A stretch of 64,000 nucleotides of DNA, from assembly GCA_021234535.1 (NCBI GenBank), contig CM037843.1, forward strand, positions 21,917,911 through 21,981,910, read 5' to 3'. Both the position numbers and the translations under genes were made by a program. The stretch's first letter is position 1, and each line of letters begins with the position of its first letter. The notes below the pieces were generated by a model. The model was not told the DNA's origin, searched no databases, and saw only the letters and a list, made by a program, of their open reading frames with translations. Positions 49,624 through 62,800 of this stretch are shown in pieces. This DNA is from Stichopus chloronotus. Taxonomy: Eukaryota > Echinodermata > Holothuroidea > Aspidochirotida > Stichopodidae.

Positions 49624-50545
49624 CTTCAAAAGTTTCTTTGCATATGTCTTGTAACAATGTACATAAATAACAAAGTCTTTCACGACTGCAGTTGTAGGAC
49701 AGTCAGTATTGACTCAAAGTAAAGTAAAAATGTATATAAGTTGACTTACATACCGTCATTAGTCTGAAACATACCTACGCTACATGCAGGATGGTCAGTC
49801 ACGGGTAACGATACATTGAATTACAATGGATAACTGAAAAATGGTGAAATTTTAGGTTCTACAAACCATGATTACGTCTTTAGGACAAATTTGTGGTAAT
49901 TCTTGATATCCATTAATGTACATCAAAGCTGCAATCTTGCAAATTGGAGAGAATTTATTTTTTTATGCAACATGCATGTGACATTACAGATATTTGGCGT
50001 CCGATACCGCTTGCTCTCATTATAAATTAATAACTCATGCTCGAGTGGTTACGTAAGATGATGAACAAAGAATACGGGTGTAATTGCTACATATCGAGGA
50101 TATAATTTCCATAGAGTATTGTCCAGCCGAAGCCAGGAAAAAGCAAGGTGAGTCCTGATATGATACGTGTGTTCATACCGATAGTGCGCGATGTAACCCA
50201 AGGTGTAATTGATTGTATTTTCAAATTCAACCTTTGAATGTGGAGCTTAACAGTGTGCTTATGTCTAATACAATGTTTTTGATGTCTGCCGTACTATAAC
50301 TTTGCAACCAATGTTACATTTTGGACTGATATAGGCCTATATAGTTTATATAGTATGTATATATACAGCAGCACACTCTTGCCATATGTTAACGAATAAT
50401 TAAATGCTTGCATTGAGTTCATTATATCGAAAGATGTCATCCTCCTATTACTTTTATTCCTATGGTATCGATCCTTTTTACCGTTTCGTGGCAGAAAAAG
50501 CTTTCCTTCTTATACCAAAAACACTTCTACTTGCAAGTACCAATG
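49624..50545 (-). other. 3' UTR of receptor copy B
   Basis: Alignable in patches with 28721-30009 downstream of copy A, shorter by about 370 bp. Confidence 0.45.
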
Positions 50546-50898
50546 TTACACTTTCTTGATCACAGAGTAGTCTGGAGTATCCTCTGAGAGTGCCCTAACG
50601 GGTTGTTTCGGTACTAAATACTGGTCCCCATCGTACTCGGGTTGTTCCTTTCGTTCATCTATTGTGTTGTAATGGTGGCCATCTTCTTTAGATTGTATAA
50701 CCTCTTTCGGTTGAACCCCGTACAACGGATTGAAAACTTTGGTGCCAGCCTGCGAGGCAGTTCTATTTCCGACATGACCGTAAGCTTCGTTCTCTGTTAA
50801 TTCGACTGATGACCCGTACCTGTTGTCGAGGGTTAAATCGGCGTATTGTGAAGCTTCATTTCTGGCTGTTAGAGTACTGTAACTTTGATTCCCAACAG
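50546..50898 (-). CDS. Receptor copy B exon 9: ITAM/NPxY cytoplasmic tail
   Basis: 353 nt including stop; acceptor 'ttcgtttcag'. Encodes YSTLTARNEASQYADLTL, EAYGHV, KVFNPLYGVQPKEV, HHYNTID and ends PDYSVIKKV. Open and well conserved despite the upstream stop. Confidence 0.85.
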
Positions 50899-53800
50899 CT
50901 GAAACGAAGAATATAATGTACAGCTGAAAAAAAATCGTCTCGGTAAAATATGCACCAGTCAACTTACCCTCCTTCAAGTAGAAAAGAAATTAAAAACACT
51001 GAATCACAAATTACACCCCTGTGTATTTAACTACTTTGTTTGGTTTATTCTCCTTTATTGTACATTTCTTGATCGTTCAGTTTCTCGGTTGTCGCTTTGA
51101 TTCCGTTCTGGTGAAGGGAATGTTTACGGTATACACGGCTATTCCAGCGATTCCCTGAAGATATCATGAGATATGTAGCTTCCCTTATCATGCTCACAGA
51201 TAATTTTACTTACAGCCATGGGTCGTCTACCGACCTTTGGCTTATAGCAATCAGTCTGGTCTTTATTCGACTGCTACAAGAAGGATGCAACACTTTTCAG
51301 TCAGTACTTATAGGCCTATACTTCAAGTTTTCTTATCAGACGAAATTAAAACAACTTCTGTTGGTCTACGGTTTCAAGAACAATACAGGACACCAACAGC
51401 ATTCTTATGGAGAGGGGCTAAGGGGGGGGGGGGGGGGGGTTTAGCCCCTCGAAAAATTTGCCTAGCACCCAAATTTGGCAAATTATTTATATACATTATA
51501 TATCATTCATCATTATTTATTAAAAGAATAACCTTTTGAAACGCCAGATCGGAAAATAAGAAATATGTCTGGATGGCTTACTGTAAAAAAGGTCTAAACG
51601 CGAAGTACAAAAAGTGCATAAAATCTACGTGTTTTCAGTCTTGTTTAGTCAAAATTTCATTTCTGTCGGCTCAATGTAAATCAATGATTCCCAATTCTTC
51701 CCACGCATTGATAACGTCATATCACTTTGATTATTAGATCAAACAGTGACACTGGAGTCCCCCAAACGTCTTTTTTTAAACAACTATTTTTAAGCTTTTA
51801 CCATTCCAACTATAGGTGTAGCTGCTTCATGGCGGGAAAGGAAAACGACAGAGATTGATGATGCTTTGAAATGAGCCAACTTGAAAATAATACTCAATCA
51901 CAAATCTGGTCCTGCAGTTTTGGGATTGTGAATATTTCACATTACAAATATACTTAAGGCAAATTTAGAGTCTATAACCGCACCAGTGTAAATGTTGGAC
52001 CAGAAAGTTGTTTCTAGGAAGAACTGGTACCTAATGATAAACGATCGTGCATTGACAAAGTAGACATTTTTACAGTTTTTAATTTGCCACTTTTTTAGGA
52101 TTACCAGTAACTTTCTTTTGCAAATTTAGAAATTGCCACAATGTAATAAGTTGCTTTTTGATGAAGTATGGTGAGTATATGGCCTCTGTTTTGTTGGAAA
52201 TAAAAAAATGGTTACTGCTGTAAATTTAACAAACGAATAAATAGTGTTTGACCCCTTCATCATTCAACCAATGACTTAATTTCGTTCCATGTACATCTCC
52301 AAACATATTAAACGATTCTGATGTTGTCTAGTTTATAATGTTTGGTAATACCCAATAGTGAACATTTGTCTTCTTACGTGTTTATATACTATCGTGAATG
52401 CGTAATGACTATTACCGTAATCCAAGGGCAAAGAAGATTACTTACCATCAAGTTGAGTATTGTTGTTCTGAACTTTCCTAAAGAAAAGAAAAAAAAAAGT
52501 TATGTAATTTTCTGTCATTATTACAATCATGAAGCCTTCTCTTTCTGTTAGCGTACACTTTCTAATGACGATGTCTTTGTCTCTGTAAAGATAACGATAT
52601 CCGTCGTGCCCAGAAATAAACAGATCAATTTGAGAATTAAGACTATAAAGGTAAACATTCACAGGAACTGTTTAATTATAATCTACAGTAGCCGAAACTG
52701 ACGCAAAAATACACATATCGTTATGTGAACAACACTCAAAACAATTGCGAGAGTTGTTTCACCCTTGTTTGCTTTTATGACATTTTCTTTTTCAATGAAC
52801 TTGACAAGTTTCAATCATTTAAAGAAAAAAAAACATCGCATATAAGCATCAAGGTGGCAAAAAGTTAGAGCATGTGATCAGAATTAAGGTGACGACGTTC
52901 AGATTTTCAAAATACATTGTTACTTTGACGTGTCCTTGTTCATTGATGTCTTACCTCTGACTCCTTTTACGTAGCAATAAGCAGCAAACAACAATACACG
53001 TTATCAAAAGTATCCCAATGACCAGAAGAGCAAAAACAGCAACTATAGTTGGAGAGGAATCTGCCTCAAGTGAAGAGCAAAGAAAGTGTAATTAATTACA
53101 CAAGTCACACGTGAACCCGATTTACGTAAGATTGCATTTTCCATATTGCATTTTAACTACTCTAGCTCTGTATTCAATCATGCGTGAGTGGAATTACAAG
53201 ACATGTATTTATCAAGTTTAACTTAAGCATACTCGTATATCCGAGCAATTGGACAATATATTTCGTTGTGAAGAAATTCATTCAACGTTAATGACATTGT
53301 TAATGACTATAATTGTTGAATTCTGTTATGAGTGGAATTCTATTCTACTTTCACTAAATTTGTTGTTACCGCACGAAAAGAAGAGTGTTAATGTCATTCA
53401 CAGTAAATTGATTTTTGCTCGATGTTAATTTGTACTTTTCTAATTGAATTCATTTAGATCTAAAGTAAGCTTAAGTAAAATTCAAACTTAAAACGAAACT
53501 TCAAAGGAGTGATTTATCAAATGAATCATACCTGGTGCTGGACATTGGCCGGTAAAAACATCGCAGACTTGGTCTGATTCACACCGTGCACGTGTTATTA
53601 CAAGATTCTCCCCATTCCGAAGACGAACATCTCTCAGTACAACTAAAGAGGCACAGGAGATATGAAGAAAAAGACATGTTGATGATTGCAGTGCTGTAAC
53701 AACATGTCAGCATGTGTATGTGTGTGTGGGGGGGGGGGGGGGGAAGAACAAAACAGCTGAAGGCCTCTCTCCACTTTTGGGACACTTTTCGCTTTGGCGC

Positions 53801-56800
53801 GAAGCGAAAGGAGGCGACAAATTGCCATAGAGATACATGTGTGCTATATACGTACTCGTTTTCAAAGTGACAAAGGGTCCACCCCTACGGTGTAGAGGCA
53901 AAAACAAGTGGGGAACGGGGTGGGAACTTTGCAAAGCTCCAGCGAGTTCTGGGGTAGATTTTGTGCCGTTCACATTCTCATATCTAATGACATAAATTAG
54001 TGTTAAGCTGCTCAGCCAGAATTAGTATTGGCATCTGGGGCACATGAAATCAACGAAAAGAAAGGCAGTGTGTCATAGCACCGGGGGTCCAGCATTTTTT
54101 GGAAAACTGAATAACTTACACCATTTTGACAATGATACTATCCCCTTAGAATATGTGTTATGCATCTCCCTCTGTTACAAAAGTACATTTTAACGCAGCA
54201 ATGTGACATGACACTGTGAGAATATTTCCCTCCCCTCTACAGTTTGGGAAAACTTAACGACTTAACTTATGGCCCTCTCTTGCAATCTAAAGAAACCTTT
54301 GGAATAGTTTAGTGTAACCTCCCACCCCCTGCCTCTGATATCACTCCCTGCGGATATGTGTCCTCCCCCTCCCAAAGAAAAGGGAGACAATACTGTGAAA
54401 AAACTACGTTGAAACTCGATGTTCTCTCCTTGTTTAGAGAGTACTCAAAGAATTGCTGAATCCTTGTTTGGAATTCGAAAAGAAGCAGCCAGGGCAGTTT
54501 TCAATTTTGAGAAAAGCACTCCTTCTTACATTCCCCCCCCCCCCCTCACTACCGTTTCTGTACCCACACCTCACTGGATTATTGTTATAGGCAAATAACG
54601 CGAGACGCATATGACTTAATTGTATGTATGATTTAAACATTATTATACCAAAGCCAATAAGCTGTCTAGAATTGAGGTAATGGATTAAGAAGAAATGCTT
54701 TTACGTGCGGTAAACTATGGATTATATGAGTATTTATAGGAGTATTAGTTATAGGAATATTTGCTATAAAAGAGAAATTATCCACATATATTCCATGATA
54801 ATAGCGAGGCAGTTGGATTTCAGCCGTAGTGACGTCACTCTTTAGCATAATGTTGTTTCACATTTCAGACGAAGTAGTTGTGTTACTTCGAAATATAATG
54901 GTTACGCTTTTTATTGAGATGTATATAAGTAGTTCGAAAGTTAAACCCGGTTGCAACTTTTTATTACTATAGTTTTCTCCTGAGCAAAAAAAAAAATGAC
55001 AATGAAACATCGGCAGGGAAACTTGTTTCCTTGAAACGATTAAAGAAACGAAGTTTTAATTTCCCACATGTTATAACTCGCTGTCGATATTCTTTTATGT
55101 GACCATTGAAATATCACACTAACAGTTTAGGTGATATTCTTCAGGTAACTAAAGGCTACTCTTGTGGGCTTATCATTTGCATAATTTATGCGGCTTATGG
55201 CTTACTAGAAAGAACAAAAAGTCATCAACTATGATCCATCCCAAGTTAACCGTTTTCTCTGTGATGATGTGAGTATCATTTCAGTTCTAAGAATCTAACA
55301 ATAACTTAAATGTCATATGGTAGCATTACATATGGCAGCCGCGGTAGTCTTATTAATTAGAATATGTATGTGGTCTTCTGTGTGTCCAGCGTGAGTGAGG
55401 GTGTGTGTGTTGGAGACGAGTGGACCATTGATATATCTTAGACCTTCTTCTTTGGACTTTTTGTCGAGGGGAATAGAACCGGAGGCGAAGCCACCGGCAC
55501 ATGTGACATAATGTTAATGGAGACAAACACTTTTTTAGGAGGGAAACGCTCCATCAACCCCCTTGATTACGGTAATGGAATTGACAGCAACAACAACAAA
55601 AACACCAGTGATTACGTCTGCAACATACCGCGCACCATATATTCCTACACGAATACGAGAAACAGGCATGTATACTTGATGCAGACAGTCCAACTGAAAA
55701 CTCACGTGTCTCCTTTGAGGCCAGGCGGGCAACTGGTACATACACCAGTCACGTGGTTGCAAGATCGACATGGACAGTCCAATTGGCAATTCCTTCCATA
55801 TTTTCCTTCCTTACATTTTGTTTCACATTCGGTGCCATTGTAGCCGTCCTGACAGAAACATTGATCTCTATAGCAACGTCCATTGCCAGAACAGCAGTCT
55901 GATCTACAGAATTGTCCTCCCTTTCCGACGTTACACAAATCTGTGCAGTAGCGCCCTCCGAAGTCTTTCTCGCAAATGCACACTTGGTTTATATGGTCGC
56001 ATATTCCGTTACGACAGCTTTCGCATGAGATGTGATCGGTTTCGCCGGGTGGTATCGGTATTCCACAATCGAAACCAGTGAACGAACGCGCACAAAGACA
56101 GCCAAAACCACTTTCAGGATAATTCGTGCCACCATTTTGGCAGGTTACTTCAGTTCGTAGGCTACAGTTTGGACCATACCTCCCAGGAGAGCAACTAAGG
56201 GGGTGGAAAAAAGTACATACTAGAGTAAAAATGACATCCACTAAAATAAATATAACAGTCGCAAATAATATTTAATATTGTAAATTTTCATTTTTGTGGG
56301 GACATTTCAAGGTGAAACATGCCAAATATTTCCAAATACTGATATAACGATTTTTGAAATCCACATGAAGTTTCCACATGAGTATGTTGTAAGGTTTCTT
56401 TGTAGAGGAAGTCTGTGAATGAAGTTTGGTATTTGGAGGAGAGAAACGCCCTCAATTGATCTCATAACTTTCACAATCGTTTATGTTCTCTGCAGTGAGA
56501 CTACAAAGAGACCATATTTTAAAAAAGCTCTTCAAAGGAGCCCCTCCGCGTATATTGTGCATGCTCAAATCCTCGCTTGATTGCTGCTGGCATAACAAAA
56601 CTCTTGGAAAATAATCTCGACAGTCGAGGTCAGTCTCGACTAAAATGTTGCAATCGATACGACATGGTTGGGGGAGAGCCTTATTATCTGAAGTAAGATG
56701 CTTTCTTGTTTCCTTTCGACATTGACGTAAAGACACTGCAACTGGTTATTGCTGTATCAATGAAATAAAATGATCTTTTCATTAAAATCTTGATTGTAGG

Positions 56801-59800
56801 CCACTTGCCCTTATTGTGACATAATTGCACTACAAGTATAAGGATAAATTTTACCACCTACAGAAACAACATATGGGTTCTTGCGGTCAACATGTCCATA
56901 CATAGTATAAGTGCTCAACATTGTACATCAACATAACAAATATAAGATCAGTCCAATGACTTAAATGACATGATACATGTTCCCAAAAGACTTGAAAATA
57001 CTGACACTAATACACATTTTGACACTCAATTTTTTCACAAATTCCTTTCTTTCTTTCGTCTTCTTCATTATTGTTCATCTTTTCCTTGGAGTACTTAAAT
57101 CTACATTATTGTTTTTTGCAAAGCTTTAATTTTTTGTCTTTATTTACACATTGTCTTTTGTGTATTTTTTAGCATACCTCTGATCACATTCTCGTCCTGT
57201 CCAGCCGGGCGAGCAGTCACATGCTCCGTCTGTCGGTTCACAAGATTCTGGTGTAGGGCTGTTGAAGCACCGACATTGATATTGACAGTTTTCCCCAAAG
57301 TATCCACTTGGGCAACCTGAAAGGATATCAAAGTTGGTTCCAAATTATTCTGCAAGGCATGGTTTTCCGGTACGAACAGACACTTAAACGCCTTAAAAGG
57401 TTTCTGTACATTTACAGAACAAGAAAAAAAAAATACATTAAGAAAAAGGGGAAAGTGCTGTCGATTTGTTAGGAAAAATTGTCACCATCACTTTTCCGTT
57501 TCATCTTTATAGTTTTTATTTTATGTTCTGTAAACCTACAAGTCTTAGACTTTTATTACAGGGTACAAACAGGTGACGTAAAGAACTTTAATATTCGGTA
57601 TTTTGTACATTGTGTGTGTTTTTTTTTTATTTAAAGTGTCATTTTAATCTGTTTGCTTTGTACTCGAAGAGGCTAGGGAGAGTTGCGTTTGGAGGTTTTC
57701 TAGAGATACACAGATTACGGTTGGTCCGTGCTTACAACTATGACAATGATTCTCAGTGAATCTGAAATATTAAAGGGAAATATCAATGTATTATAACAAA
57801 GGAAAAAAGGGAATTCCTGTTGCTTTAGTCATCATACTAGTTTGATATTGCTACATGTAAAATAAATTACAAACTATTGTCCGAGAATTTGATGCGGTGC
57901 AGCTGCCACTGTACCTCTTTTTATTTACGTACTGGAACACACACACACACACGCACACACGCACACACACCCTCACACACACACACACACACACACACAA
58001 AGCCCTAAACATACTACAGGGCGGGATGTCCCAGCAAACTTCACATGCTTCACTGCCTTTTGTTTCCTATTTTACAGATTTATCCATGAACTGGCAGATC
58101 CTGCATAGCCAGAAATGTCACAAATACAGAGTCATAATGAATCATGGCGTTAAAGTGAACACAAAAACGAAAATACGAAACAATGGCGTGTGTAGCGTGG
58201 TACCGAGATCGACGGGTCTTTGTGACTCACACAGAAGTGCAGTAGTACCTAAATAGGAAATACCAGTCTTCGGTTGAGGGATTCTCCACAGTCACCCTGA
58301 CATATACACCTATTCTCAAGAAAAAAAAAAGGGATCTTATGAAATCTAGCAACATCGTCAGAATCGAAAATCTGTTGGATCAAATTCACATGTATGAATT
58401 ATCGTATGGAGCTCAGTCTTAACGGAAATCTCCACCCAGTCTCCTTTAGCCCCTTCGATTTAATTCTGTATGGCACGGGGCAGTATCCCCCCTCTTTTTA
58501 GGGGCAAACTCGATGCTATTTCCTGAATTCTGCCATATAGCTCACATGTACATTTCCTTGTGGTGTTTAACCAATAATTTGTAATTTGTCGCCATACTAT
58601 CAATATTATGTATACTTACGTTGATCACATTCTTTCTCATCATCGCCATCATTATCATCATCAACGTCATTATTATCATCATCAGTAGATAACATCCATC
58701 CGGGACAACAATATAACTCTTCGCGAACGAAGTACACCAATTCTATATCAATAACTCCTGATCTAGAATGAAAAATAAAGAAAAAAAATCTCTAAAACAG
58801 AAATAAGTCATGATGGTTATGAAGCATCCATGTAAAAGTAAAACTGTTGACTTTTTGCTATATCCTTATCATTTCAGAACTGATCAATATTTGATGGACA
58901 ACAAGTTTTCTACTGTTATGAACACGTATTAGCCATTCTCTGTTCTTGAAGGAATTAGTATACTTCTTGTGCTTGAGGAACAGTTTGTAACCAAGTCAGT
59001 GCGTCTATGCAGGTAGCTGGTCTACATCTGTGTAGGCCTACTATACCTGTCATCAGTGAAGGAAAGTTGCAGCAAAGGGTTCGTTTAGGCTTAAAGTGTA
59101 CACAAAGTCTAGACCCATTCACCCATCTTACATATTCACAGCTTGTTCCATTGATGAGATACACAAACTGTTGAAAGATATTCACTTAATTAGAGAAAAG
59201 TGGAATTTGCAACAATCATTTGTGATGTCCTTCTTGTACAACTAACATTACCTGCTTTGTTTCCTTTTGAAATTAAAATGTACATAAACGTAACGTAATT
59301 GTACAGTTTACTCTTTTCTTCCACAGTATGCCGCATAGAGATTATTATATGCTTAGTCAAGTCATCCTGCGCCATGAGTCACCCAGTGCATGACAGTAGT
59401 AAGACACTGATCACATTTCGGTTACAATATACAATGGCTTCAAACAAAAAAAAAAAGGATATAGTTTGAGTAGTACAAGAATGACATCACAAATTACTGC
59501 ACAATCTACCATTTTAATGAAATGAGTAATCAAGTTTCAACATTTTGTAATTCATTCCGGGAATGTTCTCTGAAGATGGAAGCTGGACTTTTTGAAGTCA
59601 TGTTTGTTATTTACATTTTTCGTTTTTTTATTGTAGTTGCACTCTAAAGAGCTGTAAAGCGACACAAACTGATGGATTGTAAGCAATTAACTCTCCCGGT
59701 TATCAACATGACCAACACCATTAAGCCCTCTGAAGCAGTTTTACACCAGATAGCGAGAGACAATGATAATATGTGATTTTACTCACCGTATATGATCACA

Positions 59801-62800
59801 TGTCATTTCCGGATAATACGATTGGCAGTCCCAGTGGTCAGACCAATTGAAAGAGTAGACATCTACTACTCTGACCGATCTACGCACAAAGCAAAAAGGA
59901 GACACATACAATTATTCACTGCATGATATATAATTACTGCATTTTAACATAGCCGTTACCACTGCAAGATTTTCCTTGGGAAGGGAGGGTGGTAAATGTT
60001 TTAAGCAAATTGTTATGTTTTTCTTGTGGATCTGACTGCACATGCATGGAGTTGGGCTAATGAATTCATAGTCTTCTCATCCTAGTTCAATCAAACCACC
60101 AATACATGTATACGACTAATCTTTACATGGGTACTTATGTTGCACGCAAACTCGTATAGTAGTTGTAGGGGGCCCACATGCATTCATATACAAAGTGATA
60201 TATCATCGAAGGATATGTATTACAAGAAATCTATCCAGGCAAATCTGTATGACGGACACCACACCCGGACTGAGATCCCTCTACGTGCGTCTCATGTGCA
60301 TTTTCGTGTGCATTTTCGTGCATTTTTATCTGCATTTTCGTGTGCATTCTCGTGCCCATGTACATTTTCGTACCCGTAGGTTCTCAAGTACTTCCTTGTG
60401 TGTGTACTTGAGAAGAAACTGTAATACCTACAACTGAATGCATGTATTAACTAATAACGCCATGATTTTGATCAAAGTATGCTATTTTTTAACTTGCAAA
60501 CCGCTGGAAAAGCTCGGACACGGGAAAATGTTAAATCATTTTGCAGCCAGGGGACAGAGGACAATCAGACCTTATCCCGGCCTGCTATTTATGCGTAGTG
60601 GGGACACCTACACAGGCCAACAGTTTGTTCTTGTTTTCTCGGTTGGATTCATTGTTATTAGTGTTTCCACATGTCCGGTACCATCGTGCTCGACCAACGA
60701 TGTCATCAGATGGTTCTGAAATTTCTCCCCGGATCCAAATAAATTATTCATGTGTTAAAGGAAAATTACCCAGCGCGCATGCAGTTTAGTCGTATATACG
60801 TACGCAAGGCTAGCCGTATGTCAGTGTACATGCAGTACAGTAGACCTTATCTGAATTACTTTGTAAGCCACTTACCATCAATTCTGTCATGTAATATTAT
60901 TTTTATGGAATTTTTGAGTGATCGTAACCTTTCAGGATGTACACTTACTGGACATCAGCCAACGCATTCTCTGATTTTGGATTGAGACAGGCCGATGAGA
61001 GGATTCCAATTCCTTTTTACGTAAAAAGGTGTAGACAATATAACCTAAACTGCGAAATTGACACTATAGGGAAAACACCGGATATGCGGTCCTACCAGAC
61101 TATTCGGGAGGATAGTGAAATAAAATCGGGTCTCGGTTCCAGTCGCATATTTTTCAAAGTCCAGCCGGATTTTCCCAACATTTTGTTACAATTGCGTGAC
61201 CAAAGAATGTAAAATATGTTAGTGTCTCTCAAAAATTAAAAAAAAGCTAGACATGAAAGAAAAGTTTGAACATTATAATACATGTCAAACCCAATTTATG
61301 CAATATGTTGGCAGTTTACCTAATTTGTTATGAGGGGTGAAGGGGAGTTTAGTGACCTGAAAAGTCTCATTTTGGTGGAAACATGGTGGCAGGGATTAGC
61401 AGTGGGACAGCAGACAGGTATCGAATAACTATGCCCTGGACTTGCATCAAGAGACTCGACAAGTCACTGAACCATGTCAAAATAGTGCACCATTGTGATT
61501 TCCTTCTTTTGAATGATATCTGTAAAAGATTCACTTCACCTAGCAAAGACAGTTTGGAATGACCTGTTTTGAAATTTGATACAGACATTTTTCCCGAACA
61601 AGATTCCAAAATAAAGATAACAAGATTCTCAAAATATAAGAAACAGGATTCATAGTGTACAACTGTCGTGATCAGTTCACGGTTTAAAGCTATTGTTAAA
61701 ATAAAAGTTAATTGTAGACAGTGGCGTAACCACCGGGGGGAGGGGGACTGGAGCCCCCTGTCAAATGTCTTGCTCCCTGCTTGCTCCCCCCCAATGAAAT
61801 TCGAAGGTAAAAAATATAGGCCAAAATTAAGACAAGAACTTCCCAAACTGTCATTGAAAGTACGGATTTTTAGCATTTGCATGGAACAAGGTTACTGACA
61901 ATAGAGATGTTTTAAAATGTTTATATGACAGAAGTCTTGAAAACTTCACAAACATATAGGCATAGTAGGCCACAGGTACAATGCAGCCAAAGACTGACCG
62001 TCAAATTGTGTAATAAACATGAGGGACGTGCAATCCAGTGATGTAGTGGTGAACGTGCCGAACCTTTACGACCAGCCTGCACTATGCCGCTAGCAGGTCC
62101 CTCTTTGGCATGCAGCATAAAAAATGATTATATGCTGATATCCATCTCATGGACTTGAAAAAAAATGTTAGCTCAATATGGTCCACAAGGTTAAATATCA
62201 AAAGCGTTACCAGGTGAACAACATTGAACTGTCTACGATAGAATATTAAAGACACAATTGATCTTGATCTTTTTTTTTATGGGGGGGGGGGGGGGGTTCT
62301 TGCAGGTGCGCCAACGGCTCTACATGCATCTGCATCCACCATGGCTACTTCCAGTTTTTCATATGTGTATTTGTAATCATTAACGTTTAAGCTTCTTTGT
62401 ACCACATTATGACCTTATATTCCTCAACGTAAAAGGTTTTCATCAGTTCCAAATATATTATACTTAAAGTTACTCAATCTCATCTGATGCATGAACGATA
62501 AGTATACGGTATAGATGACATACCAACATAACTTCAGTCATATTCTGCCCACTGTAGACTTTCCAAGTCAGTGCATAACGCAGTGGCATCTAGCTATGTA
62601 TATAGATATCTACACGGTATCTCATTGGATGAGATGGGGATGAGGGAGGGGAGGAGGTGCAAAGAGGTACCATTTGCAATGTTCAAAGCATACATGTGGT
62701 TCGTTTGGAAAAGAAAAACTGAAAGACACCTGCTCCTCCTATCTTCAGACAAGCAAAACGAAACAACACATTTATGAAAGAGTATGTAATATACTTCATT

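Noticed and set aside
53575..53590. GTGTGA after the inserted base in copy B exon 6 as a cryptic splice donor that could rescue the frame
   Set aside because: Using it would end the exon in phase 0, whereas exon 7 needs one preceding base, so the frame would still be lost.
60438..61212. Chain of plus-strand frames of 77-93 codons inside intron 1 of copy B
   Set aside because: No protein family resemblance and no matching conservation in copy A's intron.
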